From positions 1 through 19,463 of the forward strand of contig CAMNFW010000010.1 of NCBI GenBank assembly GCA_946537565.1: DNA of 19,463 bases. The letters run 5' to 3'. Every line of letters begins with the position of its first letter. Position 1 is the first letter of the stretch. Below the pieces are notes generated by a model. The model saw only the letters and a list, made by a program, of their open reading frames with translations, was not told the origin of the DNA and ran no database searches. The position numbers were made by a program, and so were the translations under genes. This DNA is from an uncultured Ruminococcus sp. Its GTDB lineage: Bacteria; Bacillota; Clostridia; Oscillospirales; Ruminococcaceae. Positions 1 through 7,455 of the stretch are shown in pieces.

Positions 1-1223
1 CACAAGTGGGAACAACTGCACAGGCAATTCGCACAAGCAATACTGAAAACTGGAAAAATGTCGGAAACATTGCAGTGTCCGGTGATAAGCTAAATGCCTC
101 TCTTCCGGCAAATTCTATAACTACATTCATCATAGACGGCTGCAGTGGCGGTACCGGCAATGGGATCGACCTGACAAATGCAGAGCTTTCAGGTTCAGCT
201 TCCTGGAAAAACAATGCAGCGACTGATTTCAGCAAGGCATTTGACGGTGATCTCGGCACATACTTTGACGGAGTAGGTGCTGGCTGGGTACAGGCTGATC
301 TTGGAGCGGTTTACGATCTCAGTTCTATCGGATATTGTCCACGAAAGGGATATGAGTACAGAATGACTGACGGTTATTTTGAAGTTTCACTGGACGGAGA
401 AAGCTGGGAGAAGGTCTATACAATTACAAATAAGCCGGATTATTCAATGCACAAGGCAAGACTTGGCAATATCAAGGCAAGATATGTTCGCTATGCAGTT
501 CCGGAAGGAAAACCTGATAATCAGTATAACACAGACGACACATATTGCTGCAATGTGGCAGAAATTGCATTTTATGGACAGCTTGACCCGACTGAAAATT
601 TTGAAAGGCTGATACCGGCTCAGACCTCTGGCAGCGATTCATGGCAGAACAGGGGAAGTTTTAATTATGAAAAGGCTTTTGATGAAAAGCTTGATACCTA
701 TTTTGACGGAGTCGGAGCAGGCTGGGTAATGGTAGATCTGGGCGAGATATGTGAGCTTGACGTACTGGGATATTGTCCCCGTGAGGGATATGAGTATCGA
801 ATGGTTGACGGATATTTTGAGGTTTCTGAGGACGGAAAAAGCTGGCAGAAGGTTTATACGATAAAGCGTCAGCCTGGTTATTCAATGCAGTATGCAGTGC
901 TGGAAAACCCTGTGAATGCGAGATATGTTCGTTATGCGGTACCGGAAGGAGCGCCGGCTAATGGTGTGAACGGTGATAATGTATATTGCTGCAATGTCGC
1001 AGAGATCGAGCTGTACGGCAGCAGACAGCAGGCTGTTAAGCATGATGTTAACGGTGACGGAGCGTTTAATGTTTCAGATCTTGTTACGCTTGAACGCTGG
1101 CTGCTGGCAGCACCTGATGCTGAGCTGGCAGACTGGAAGGCTGCTGATATTTGTGAGGATAGCAGGATAGATGTCTTTGATGTTTGTGCAATGCGAGAGA
1201 AGCTGACGGTGCTTAAAGTATAA
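1..1223 (+). CDS. Dockerin-bearing carbohydrate-active protein, C-terminal part (5' end outside window)
   Basis: The reading frame is open to the left edge, so the true start lies outside the window; the GTG at position 6 is only an internal codon. Residues are numbered from that codon. Residues 1-45 resemble the last strands of the beta-domain that closes many glycoside hydrolases (GH30-like, ending NSITTFII); this family call is tentative. Two discoidin/F5-8 type C domains follow at about 60-191 and 206-338. A type I dockerin occupies about 346-403, with two calcium loops beginning DVNGDGAFNVSD and DICEDSRIDVFD. Dockerins bind cohesins, so the protein is probably secreted and mounted on a cellulosome, where the discoidin domains would bind glycan. 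No sorting signal follows the dockerin. A strong hairpin terminator lies about 75 bases downstream. Dockerin and discoidin calls are firm; the catalytic family is not. Confidence 0.85.
   Translation, partial: QVGTTAQAIRTSNTENWKNVGNIAVSGDKLNASLPANSITTFIIDGCSGGTGNGIDLTNAELSGSASWKNNAATDFSKAFDGDLGTYFDGVGAGWVQADLGAVYDLSSIGYCPRKGYEYRMTDGYFEVSLDGESWEKVYTITNKPDYSMHKARLGNIKARYVRYAVPEGKPDNQYNTDDTYCCNVAEIAFYGQLDPTENFERLIPAQTSGSDSWQNRGSFNYEKAFDEKLDTYFDGVGAGWVMVDLGEICELDVLGYCPREGYEYRMVDGYFEVSEDGKSWQKVYTIKRQPGYSMQYAVLENPVNARYVRYAVPEGAPANGVNGDNVYCCNVAEIELYGSRQQAVKHDVNGDGAFNVSDLVTLERWLLAAPDAELADWKAADICEDSRIDVFDVCAMREKLTVLKV
183..1019 (+). repeat. Tandem duplicated discoidin domain (two ~400-bp copies)
   Basis: The segments 183-578 and 621-1019 encode two copies of one domain. 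They share blocks such as TYFDGVGAGW, GYEYRM, DGYFEVS, ARYVRYAVPEG and YCCNVAEI. Both copies keep the same cysteines (GYCPR and YCCN), so both probably fold the same way. The DNA is also similar in places, for example TTTGACGGAGT followed by GCTGGGTA-type runs. This points to an intragenic duplication. Confidence 0.85.
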
Positions 1224-1290
1224 TGTTGTAAAGTGACATCAGCATTTTTATAAAATAAAAAACATAATGCAGAAACGCATCTTTTGAATA

Positions 1291-1334
1291 AAAAAATTGA
1301 GCACTGATTTTTTGGGGTCAGTGCTCTTATTTTA
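1291..1334. terminator. Bidirectional intrinsic terminator
   Basis: A perfect 9-bp stem is formed by GAGCACTGA (1299-1307) and TCAGTGCTC (1318-1326) with a 10-base loop. It is preceded by a run of A and followed by TTATTTTA, so either strand yields a hairpin followed by a U-rich tail. It lies between the convergent dockerin gene and the acyltransferase/SGNH gene and probably ends both transcripts. Confidence 0.85.
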
Positions 1335-1368
1335 TGTGATGAGAGTTTTAGAGGCTGACATGATAGTG

Positions 1369-2466
1369 TCAGTTCTCAGCCTCGGACAATACCGCAGCGG
1401 AGTACATGATAACACCGGCTGATGCGTTTGGGTGGATATGGTCAAGGAGAAATTTATCGGCAGGGGCAGCAGAAAGCTCCTTCTGAATATAATTATTGGC
1501 ATTAATATACATCAGTGAATTATCATGGCAGTATTTTTCGAGTGCAGCGGAGTAATCAGCATTAAGCTCTGATTTTTCTCTGTATGACAGCGGACAGAAA
1601 GGGTCGCCGTCAGTGGAATACCAGGGTGCAATGAATACAAAATCTGCCTTTGGTGATTTTTCGGAGAGACTGTTTTTAAGTTTACTGATACTCTCGGTAT
1701 AGTCTTCAGGTGTCATAGCACACACGCTGCTGTCACGATATCTGACATCATTTGTTCCGAGTGCAATGACATATAGTTCAGCCTCTGGAATATTATCAGC
1801 GCAGCTGTTCATATAGGAAACGGTGCAGCCGCCTTTTGAGTAATTCATTATATTTTTGCCGGGGAAATATTCCTCAATTGGTTCATACCAGGGACAGCCG
1901 CCGTTTTTTGTACCTTCAGTCACGCTGTCACCGATAAAGCATATGCTGTCAGCCTTATTCATTTCTGTGAAGAGAGTATTTTTTCTCATTTCGGCTGTAA
2001 GTTCAAGCCCGACAGCTTTTGAACGTATAAAACCATTTTCATTGAAAAAATACCTTTCAGTCACGGAGGTGATATCCATGCTGTGTCCGAAGACCACATC
2101 TGTGATGATGCTGTTGGAATTTGCGGCAAGTCTGATATCATCAGTAGTAAGCTGAGTTCTGAGGCTGGTGCCATTCATAATACTGTAAACCGGCACTGCA
2201 CGGTAATTACCGTCTGCTCTTGCGTGGGTATAAAGTGGGACGATGCTGCCGCCGATTATTTTTTTTGAATCACGGTCGATATAAACGTCGGTGAGCATAC
2301 TTGTGTCGCCTTGATTTTCACGGTAAATATTGGCGAAATTTCCCGGACAGTAAGCGGTAAAAACTTTTTTTCCGCCGTAATCTTCTATAGCAGCTGGTTC
2401 AATAACATGGGGGTGATCTCCGAGAATTATGTCAGCACCGTTTTCTTTGAAAATATCGAACCACAT
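1369..2466 (-). CDS. C-terminal CapA remnant plus SGNH/GDSL hydrolase domain (second half of interrupted gene)
   Basis: Residues 1-160 (from the ATG at 2466) hold the end of a CapA-like domain with GDHPHVIEP (16-24) and a GNF motif (42-44). Residues 172-365 form an SGNH hydrolase with GDSVTEG (179-185, nucleophile S181), a block II glycine near 212, GTND (237-240) and DHIHPN (342-347) carrying the catalytic Asp and His. All four SGNH blocks are intact. In known acyltransferase-3/SGNH proteins this outer domain completes transfer of the acetyl group to the glycan, so it probably works with the upstream membrane domain. The piece has no recognisable ribosome binding site and sits 132 bases, in frame, below the TAA. 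Its existence as a separate protein is doubtful. Confidence 0.7.
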   Translation of the reverse strand: MWFDIFKENGADIILGDHPHVIEPAAIEDYGGKKVFTAYCPGNFANIYRENQGDTSMLTDVYIDRDSKKIIGGSIVPLYTHARADGNYRAVPVYSIMNGTSLRTQLTTDDIRLAANSNSIITDVVFGHSMDITSVTERYFFNENGFIRSKAVGLELTAEMRKNTLFTEMNKADSICFIGDSVTEGTKNGGCPWYEPIEEYFPGKNIMNYSKGGCTVSYMNSCADNIPEAELYVIALGTNDVRYRDSSVCAMTPEDYTESISKLKNSLSEKSPKADFVFIAPWYSTDGDPFCPLSYREKSELNADYSAALEKYCHDNSLMYINANNYIQKELSAAPADKFLLDHIHPNASAGVIMYSAAVLSEAEN

Positions 2467-2595
2467 CTTTTGTTCGGCATCAGGGAAATTTGAAAACTGA
2501 GTGCCGATATGAGGCAGAACGATGATAAGATCAGGAGAAAGCTTTTTAGCCTCTGCAAAATCCTCTTCGACTCTGCGCTTAAGCTCTTCAAATTC

Positions 2596-4299
2596 TTAGC
2601 CCTCAGTACCTGAGATGACCGATGTAATGTAAGATAAGCTACCGTTTATCAATTTACTGTTGTCGATATAATTACAGCCGTAAGTATAAGAAAGCACAGC
2701 CATTTTAATACCCTGGCATTCCACCAACTTTATACGGCTGGTATTTTTTTCTTCGGCAGATCTGTAAGAGCCGGTGTGATCGAGCCCTATGCTGTCCAGA
2801 ATATCAATTGTTCTGACAGCGCCGTTAACACCTTTGTCAAGAAGGTGATTATTTGCATTGGTAACAAGATCAAAGCCTGCTGCCTTGACTGCTGAGGCGA
2901 AGGAATCCGGAAAATTGAGATACAGTTCCTTACCGTCATCGAAATTGCTTGAAGTATAACCGGCATCTTCTCCAGCCATAGGTCCTTCAAACACACCTAT
3001 AGCATAATCAGCAGAAGAAATATATGGCTCAGCGTATTCAAATACATCAGAAAAATCATATTCTCCGTCATAGTATGCACGTTTCACCTGATCTTCCAGC
3101 AATATAAGATCGCCGGCGAAGGTTATTCTGAAAGCATTGTCAAAGGCATTTTTTTGTTCACCAGTCATTATTGGATAGATGATATCTGCACTGGTATTCT
3201 CAGAAGGATTTGAAGCAGCAGGAACCTGGTCAGTATCTGAGCCGGGAACAGGATAATTATTCAGCAATGCAGACACAGCAAATCCTAATGTGACAAATAA
3301 TACTGCGAGTTTAGCCGGATTGATTTTATTGCTGGAGTTTCCGGTGAAAATTTCGGCTCCGGAATCTGCAAACCTGTTGAAGTAAGGAGCGATGATATCA
3401 TTTCCGAAAATCAGGCAAATAAGCGGAGCGGCAGCAGCGGATGCAAGGATCATCATTCCGGCTGACATATTATTAATAGTATCACTGATAAGGAAGGTTA
3501 AGGGTCTGTGGAGCAGAAATATCCAAAGGGAGTTTCTGCCAGCCATTGTTATCAGAGGGATATTTTTATCTGGTGAAAGATACCGCAGCGCATAAATTGC
3601 AAGGAAGGCAGTAATGAAAAGAACTATCCTGCCGCAGGCATCTTTAGGCTCACTGTAGCCGCCCATTTGCAGAGCCTGGTCATTGAACCGGAAAAAATCA
3701 TATGCAGCAAAGGAAAAAGCGGCAGTGCCGGCGAGAAACAGCAGACCTGAGGGCAATCTCTTAAGGTATTCTTTTTTGGAGATTTCGCTGCTTTTTTCAG
3801 CGGAAAGCAGATATCCTGCCATATAGTATGGATAAAAACATATAATGCGTGCAGCTGAAAGGGTGTTGTCGATGCTGGGATAAAAACCGGCGAATAAAGC
3901 GACGGTGATAAGGATAAGGGTAATACTGCGGAATTTAGCGATATGATGAGCTGTAAGCCGCCAGGCGATAAGGGCAGTGAGATACCAGTAGGAATACATT
4001 GGGGTAAGCAGTGAGGTGAATCCGTAGGCAAAACCGATCAAGCTGTTAAATATGAAGTATAGAAAGACAAGCTTTACAATGCCTGCAAAGCTGTGTGAGC
4101 GTTTGCTTTTGCCGAAGTAACCGGATACAAAGACAAATGCAGGCATATGGAACATATAAATATAGTCAACAGTATGATCTATCAACGCCGATCTGTCTTG
4201 CAGCTGAAAGAGAATATGGGCAAATACCACCAGCAGCATCAGCAGACCTTTGATGTTATACCAGTCGGGGCTCCGCTCTTTTTTTATATCAGTGTTCAT
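2596..4299 (-). CDS. Membrane acyltransferase-3 with truncated CapA-like domain (first half of interrupted gene)
   Basis: Numbering here is from the upstream ATG at 4305; the likelier start is the ATG at 4299 because AGGAG ends directly against the first one. Residues 15-310 form a multi-pass acyltransferase-3 domain with about ten hydrophobic helices. It has a K19-x10-H30 pair in the first helix (the R/K-x10-H motif of the family), FHMPAFVFVSGYF at 52-64 and LLHRPL near 265. Such enzymes pass acetyl groups across the membrane to glycans; the layout recalls fucose-4-O-acetylase/OatA-like proteins. A further helix (332-349) leads to a low-complexity linker and then a CapA-like domain from about 393, with FAGDL (D399) and TNANNH (482-487). 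The frame stops at TAA after residue 569, before the CapA GDHPH motif. The substrate is unknown; it is probably a surface polysaccharide. Confidence 0.8.
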   Translation of the reverse strand: MNTDIKKERSPDWYNIKGLLMLLVVFAHILFQLQDRSALIDHTVDYIYMFHMPAFVFVSGYFGKSKRSHSFAGIVKLVFLYFIFNSLIGFAYGFTSLLTPMYSYWYLTALIAWRLTAHHIAKFRSITLILITVALFAGFYPSIDNTLSAARIICFYPYYMAGYLLSAEKSSEISKKEYLKRLPSGLLFLAGTAAFSFAAYDFFRFNDQALQMGGYSEPKDACGRIVLFITAFLAIYALRYLSPDKNIPLITMAGRNSLWIFLLHRPLTFLISDTINNMSAGMMILASAAAAPLICLIFGNDIIAPYFNRFADSGAEIFTGNSSNKINPAKLAVLFVTLGFAVSALLNNYPVPGSDTDQVPAASNPSENTSADIIYPIMTGEQKNAFDNAFRITFAGDLILLEDQVKRAYYDGEYDFSDVFEYAEPYISSADYAIGVFEGPMAGEDAGYTSSNFDDGKELYLNFPDSFASAVKAAGFDLVTNANNHLLDKGVNGAVRTIDILDSIGLDHTGSYRSAEEKNTSRIKLVECQGIKMAVLSYTYGCNYIDNSKLINGSLSYITSVISGTEG

Positions 4300-4305
4300 A
4301 AACAT

Positions 4306-4310
4306 CTCCT
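4306..4310 (-). promoter_or_regulatory. Ribosome binding site that selects the acyltransferase start
   Basis: On the minus strand AGGAG abuts the ATG at 4305 with no spacing, which is too close for initiation. The second in-frame ATG at 4299 is six bases away, the usual distance. The protein therefore more likely starts MNTDIKKERS. Confidence 0.65.
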
Positions 4311-4339
4311 ATATGGCAATAGAATGGGATTTCAGTAAT

Positions 4340-4368
4340 ATTATATCATGCCGGGACTGAAAACACAA
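4340..4368 (-). promoter_or_regulatory. Promoter for the acyltransferase/CapA/SGNH gene
   Basis: The minus strand reads TTGTGT (4368-4363), a 17-base spacer and TATAAT (4345-4340), with a TG two bases upstream of the -10 (extended -10). The predicted start near 4333 gives a leader of about 30 bases. The -10 is perfect and the -35 is moderate. Confidence 0.6.
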
Positions 4369-4438
4369 TAGCATTAGGGTAAATATTTATTAAATTTATA
4401 AAATAATAGTGCCAGCTATAGCTTTTTCCGGCACGATA

Positions 4439-4447
4439 TGGTATAAT
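4439..4447 (+). promoter_or_regulatory. Extended -10 promoter for the cysteine desulfurase/thiI unit
   Basis: TGGTATAAT gives a perfect TATAAT at 4442-4447 with an extended -10 TG. No good -35 is seen at 16-18 bases upstream. A 5-bp inverted repeat, GTGCC (4409-4413) with GGCAC (4430-4434), brackets the -35 zone and could be an operator. That last point is speculative. Confidence 0.5.
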
Positions 4448-4488
4448 ATAATTTACGATATTTTTTTACAAAGAAAGGCATTGATAGT

Positions 4489-5613
4489 GTGATATACCTT
4501 GATAATGCAGCCACGACAAAGCCTTGTGACGAGGCAGTTGAGGCAGCGGTAAAAATGATGAAAGAGAATTTCGGCAATCCCTCATCCCTCCATCGTGCAG
4601 GACTTGACGCACAGCTTGAAATGGACAGGGCGAGAAAGATAATTGCCGATTCACTGGGAGCTGAAAGCAGCAATATTATTTTCACTTCTGGTGCAACAGA
4701 AAGCAGCAATCTTGCTTTAAGAGGTGCAGCAGCAGCCTATGGAAGAAGGAAAAAACGTATAGTAGCCTCTGCTGTTGAACACGCATCTGTTGACGAAACA
4801 TTGACAGCTCTGGAGAAGAGCGGATTTGAAGTAGTGAGGATATCTCCCGGAGCCGGGGGAAAATTTGAGCCGGCGGATTTTATTTCAGCCTGCAACGAGG
4901 ACACGTTTCTTGTAACAATGATGCTTGTGAACAATGAGACAGGGCATATACTTCCTGTAAAGGAGACATTTTCCGCAGTAAAGCGCCGTTTTCCGGATAT
5001 CATCACCCACAGCGACTGTGTTCAGGCGTATATGAAGATATCATTCCGGGCATCGCAGCTTAATGCAGATCTGATAAGCCTCAGCGGTCATAAGATACAC
5101 GCAGTCAAGGGAGCTGGGGCATTGTATATTAAAAAAGGCATACGTTTGCTGCCGATAGTTACCGGCGGAAAGCAGGAGAAGGGAATACGCTCCGGTACAG
5201 AGAGTACACCACTTATCGCAGCTTTTGGAGCAGCTGTAGAAAAGTACAGCGGAGATATCTCACAGCGGTGGGAGAGAGCAGCAGAACTGAAAAAATACTT
5301 AACAGAAAAGCTTGCTGAAATACCTGAGGTTACTATCAACTCTCCGGAAGACGGCTCCCCTTACATTATTAATATATCGCAGCCTAAGCGTTCAGAGATC
5401 ATGCTGCATTATCTTGAAGGCAGCGGAATATATGTATCCAGCGGTTCGGCTTGCAGTAAGGGACAGCAGAGCGGTGTTCCGGCGCAGTTTGGAATAACAG
5501 GAAAGGCAGCAGACGGCGCACTGCGTATAAGTCTTTCTTCGGAGACTACAGAGTCTGAGCTGGACGAGTTTGCGTCAGCTTTGAAGAACGGCATTGAAAA
5601 AGTCAGGGGCTGA
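4489..5613 (+). CDS. Cysteine desulfurase, NifS/NifZ type, partner of ThiI
   Basis: This pyridoxal-phosphate enzyme takes sulfur from L-cysteine, forming alanine and a cysteine persulfide. The whole fold is present in 374 residues, normal for the family. It opens with YLDNAATT (3-10), has GNPSSLH (29-35), TSGATESSN, H98 that would stack on the cofactor, D176 and Q179, the cofactor lysine in SGHK (K202), and the catalytic cysteine in SSGSACSKG (C322). The start is GTG, preceded by AAAGG about ten bases away; no closer ATG exists. ThiI lies two genes downstream and has no rhodanese domain. That matches the Bacillus arrangement in which a dedicated desulfurase (NifZ) loads ThiI directly for tRNA 4-thiouridine. 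This role is inferred from context; a general Fe-S role cannot be excluded. Confidence 0.9.
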   Translation: MIYLDNAATTKPCDEAVEAAVKMMKENFGNPSSLHRAGLDAQLEMDRARKIIADSLGAESSNIIFTSGATESSNLALRGAAAAYGRRKKRIVASAVEHASVDETLTALEKSGFEVVRISPGAGGKFEPADFISACNEDTFLVTMMLVNNETGHILPVKETFSAVKRRFPDIITHSDCVQAYMKISFRASQLNADLISLSGHKIHAVKGAGALYIKKGIRLLPIVTGGKQEKGIRSGTESTPLIAAFGAAVEKYSGDISQRWERAAELKKYLTEKLAEIPEVTINSPEDGSPYIINISQPKRSEIMLHYLEGSGIYVSSGSACSKGQQSGVPAQFGITGKAADGALRISLSSETTESELDEFASALKNGIEKVRG

Positions 5614-5617
5614 TAAT

Positions 5618-5848
5618 GTGAAAATACTGCCGATTATTATATGCGGAACGTTAGTTATGACTTTAAGTTCGTGCAGCGGAGCGGTCAGCATTGGCAGCGG
5701 AATAGTTGACCAGCATATCGTGGTATATGATGTTCACAACGACCGGCAGTTTTTTCTCTGGGACAGATCAAATTATGATTACAGTCTGTGCTTGGAAAAC
5801 AATCAGCTTTATGCCCAAAAAAACATCGTATCTCACCAGTGCTGCTGA
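5618..5848 (+). CDS. Small putative lipoprotein with a frame break in an A7 run
   Basis: The likely start is GTG at 5618, four bases after the desulfurase stop, with AGGGG nine bases upstream. The N-terminus has a short charged end, a hydrophobic helix and a lipobox LSSC (residues 16-19), so it is probably a lipid-anchored surface protein. As written the frame ends at 5848 after 76 codons with a poor tail (SHQCC). The next frame continues from the A7 run to a TGA at 5916-5918 with coding-like sequence (SYLTSAADDV, then GILAIENGEL). Removing one A from 5817-5823 joins the two into a 99-residue protein. The family is not recognised. It sits between a desulfurase and ThiI but nothing ties it to sulfur transfer. 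Confidence 0.55.
   Translation: MKILPIIICGTLVMTLSSCSGAVSIGSGIVDQHIVVYDVHNDRQFFLWDRSNYDYSLCLENNQLYAQKNIVSHQCC
5817..5823 (+). other. A7 homopolymer at the lipoprotein frame break
   Basis: Seven consecutive A lie where the frame with a lipobox N-terminus must pass into the frame with the natural-looking C-terminus. An A6 tract would give a continuous protein of 99 residues ending at 5918. Homopolymer slippage in replication, sequencing or transcription could each explain it. Confidence 0.6.
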
Positions 5849-5954
5849 TGATGTACATTCTGAGACCGGCATTCTGGCGATAGAAAACGGTGAACTGATT
5901 ATGAAACCGATGCCCTGAAAAAACAATAGATTATAATAGTATAGGAGAATATAA

Positions 5955-7133
5955 ATGAGAGAAATTGTGCTTGTAAAATACGGCGAAATGGCACTCAAGG
6001 GTCTGAACAAAAAGACCTTTGAGGATATGCTCATAAAAAATATCAAACGCAGGATAAAGAGTCTGGGACAGTTCGAGCTGACCAGCGCTCAGTCCACTAC
6101 TTATATCATACCTCTCAGCGATGATATCGACCTGGAGGAGGTTGTTGAGAGAGTTAAGAAGATTTTTGGCATTGCAGCACTTTGCAGGGCTTGTGTATGT
6201 GAAAAGGATTTTGGTGATATAACTGAGAAGAGCATAGAGTATCTCCGGGACATACTTGGCAGCGCAAAGACTTTCAAGGTCAATGCAAAGCGTTCTGACA
6301 AGGCATTTCCAATGAAATCGCCTGAGATATGTATGGAGCTGGGCGGAATCCTCCTTGAGAAATTTCCCCACCTGACAGTTGACGTAAAGAATCCGGAGAT
6401 CACTGTCACTGTTGAGATCAGGGATACAAATGCGTATGTTCACGCTGAGAATATTAAGGGAGCAGGCGGTCTTCCAGTTGGAAGCAGCGGAAAGGCACTT
6501 CTGCTTTTGTCAGGCGGGATCGACAGTCCTGTTGCAGGATATATGATAGCAAAAAGGGGAGTGCAGATAGCAGCCATACATTATGTAAGTCCGCCTTACA
6601 CCTCAGACCGGGCACAGCTGAAAGTTGAGATGCTGGCTCAGAAGCTGACTGCTTACTGCGGAGGAATAGCCTTCTATTGCGTACCTTTTACTGAGATACA
6701 GGAGGCTATAAAGGATAACTGTCCGGAGGAGTTCTTCACCATAATCATGCGCCGTCTGATGATGGAGATCGCTCAGAGAATAGCTGCGAAGGACAATTGT
6801 CTTGCTCTCGTTACCGGTGAGAGCATTGGACAGGTTGCCAGCCAGACAATGGCAGCAATGGTTTGTACAGATGCTGTATGCCGTATACCGGTGTTCCGTC
6901 CGTGCATTGGAATGGACAAGACTGAGATCATTGAAACTGCCCGTAAAATAGATACTTTCGATATTTCGATCGAGCCGTATGAGGACTGCTGTACAGTGTT
7001 TACACCTCGTCACCCGAAGGTTCGTCCGAAGCTGGCTGATATTGAAAAAGCGCAGAGCAGCTTTGATTTTGAGCCGCTGATAGAGCAGGCGGTCGAAGGC
7101 ACTGAAATGAAGACATTTCAGCTTGGCAATTGA
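5955..7133 (+). CDS. thiI: tRNA sulfurtransferase ThiI
   Basis: ThiI adenylates uridine 8 of tRNA and replaces its oxygen with sulfur to give 4-thiouridine; in some bacteria it also serves thiazole synthesis. At 392 residues this is the short form. It has an N-terminal ferredoxin-like region, a THUMP domain around 60-165 and a PP-loop ATPase domain with SGGIDSP at 186-192. A cysteine pair follows in YEDCCTVFTPRHP (C345, C346). The C-terminal rhodanese domain of the Escherichia coli enzyme is absent, as in Bacillus. Sulfur must then come straight from a desulfurase, which is encoded two genes upstream. The ATG at 5955 has AGGAG seven bases before it. No clear intrinsic terminator follows. Confidence 0.93.
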   Translation: MREIVLVKYGEMALKGLNKKTFEDMLIKNIKRRIKSLGQFELTSAQSTTYIIPLSDDIDLEEVVERVKKIFGIAALCRACVCEKDFGDITEKSIEYLRDILGSAKTFKVNAKRSDKAFPMKSPEICMELGGILLEKFPHLTVDVKNPEITVTVEIRDTNAYVHAENIKGAGGLPVGSSGKALLLLSGGIDSPVAGYMIAKRGVQIAAIHYVSPPYTSDRAQLKVEMLAQKLTAYCGGIAFYCVPFTEIQEAIKDNCPEEFFTIIMRRLMMEIAQRIAAKDNCLALVTGESIGQVASQTMAAMVCTDAVCRIPVFRPCIGMDKTEIIETARKIDTFDISIEPYEDCCTVFTPRHPKVRPKLADIEKAQSSFDFEPLIEQAVEGTEMKTFQLGN

Positions 7134-7455
7134 TTTGGATAAAATTTTAAGTGATAATTCTGTGAAATAAAAACTCTGTATTGCACAAATATCAACGAGG
7201 GTTATTGTGCAGAATAATCAAAAAAATCAGCTGAATTATTTGCTAAAAGGTGATACTGTGAAAGTTTACGGCTATGCCTTGACAAAACACCCGGTCATGT
7301 TGTAAAATATAGTAGTATAGTAGCATAGAATAACTATGCCATTTTTAGGCAGGTAAAATACATCGGTATCCGTTGAAGGCTATCGAATATACGGTATATT
7401 ATCCAATTGCAAAGCCGTGAAACACAATTGATACTGATGGAGGCGGATAGATCTA
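7134..7455 (+). promoter_or_regulatory. Intergenic region with promoter and leader of the sortase unit
   Basis: No gene is seen in this 320-base gap. A promoter with a perfect TTGACA (7279-7284), an 18-base spacer and TAAAAT (7303-7308) would start transcription near 7315, leaving a leader of about 140 bases. The leader contains two small overlapping hairpins: GCATAG/CTATGC (7323-7328 with 7334-7339) and TGCC/GGCA (7337-7340 with 7348-7351). They cannot form together. Upstream, TGCACAA (7182-7188) and TTGTGCA (7205-7211) make a hairpin without a U tail. GGAGG at 7439-7443 serves the sortase start. Confidence 0.6.

Larger units (their letters stand above)
1369..4299 (-). pseudogene. Acyltransferase-3 / CapA / SGNH fusion gene interrupted by an in-frame TAA
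   Basis: The open frames at 4299-2596 and 2466-1369 are in the same reading frame (4305, 2598 and 2466 are all in register). They are separated by one TAA at 2598-2596 and 43 further sense codons. Read through, the protein would be about 976 residues. It would carry an N-terminal multi-pass acyltransferase-3 domain, an extra membrane helix, a CapA-like (PGA_cap) domain and a C-terminal SGNH hydrolase. The bridge codons translate to sequence that fits CapA, including DLIIVLPHIGTQF just before GADIILGDHPHV. The stop therefore truly splits one domain. No ribosome binding site is visible before the ATG at 2466, so the downstream part is unlikely to be translated separately. Explanations are a recent nonsense mutation, a sequencing error or stop-codon readthrough. 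Confidence 0.8.

Noticed and set aside
3624..4031. Open frame of 135 codons on the minus strand inside the acyltransferase gene
   Set aside because: It is out of frame with the clear acyltransferase-3 motifs, has no ribosome binding site and looks like shadow sequence.
7182..7211. Hairpin TGCACAA/TTGTGCA as a thiI terminator
   Set aside because: It is followed by A-rich rather than U-rich sequence and has a 16-base loop, so it does not fit an intrinsic terminator on the plus strand.
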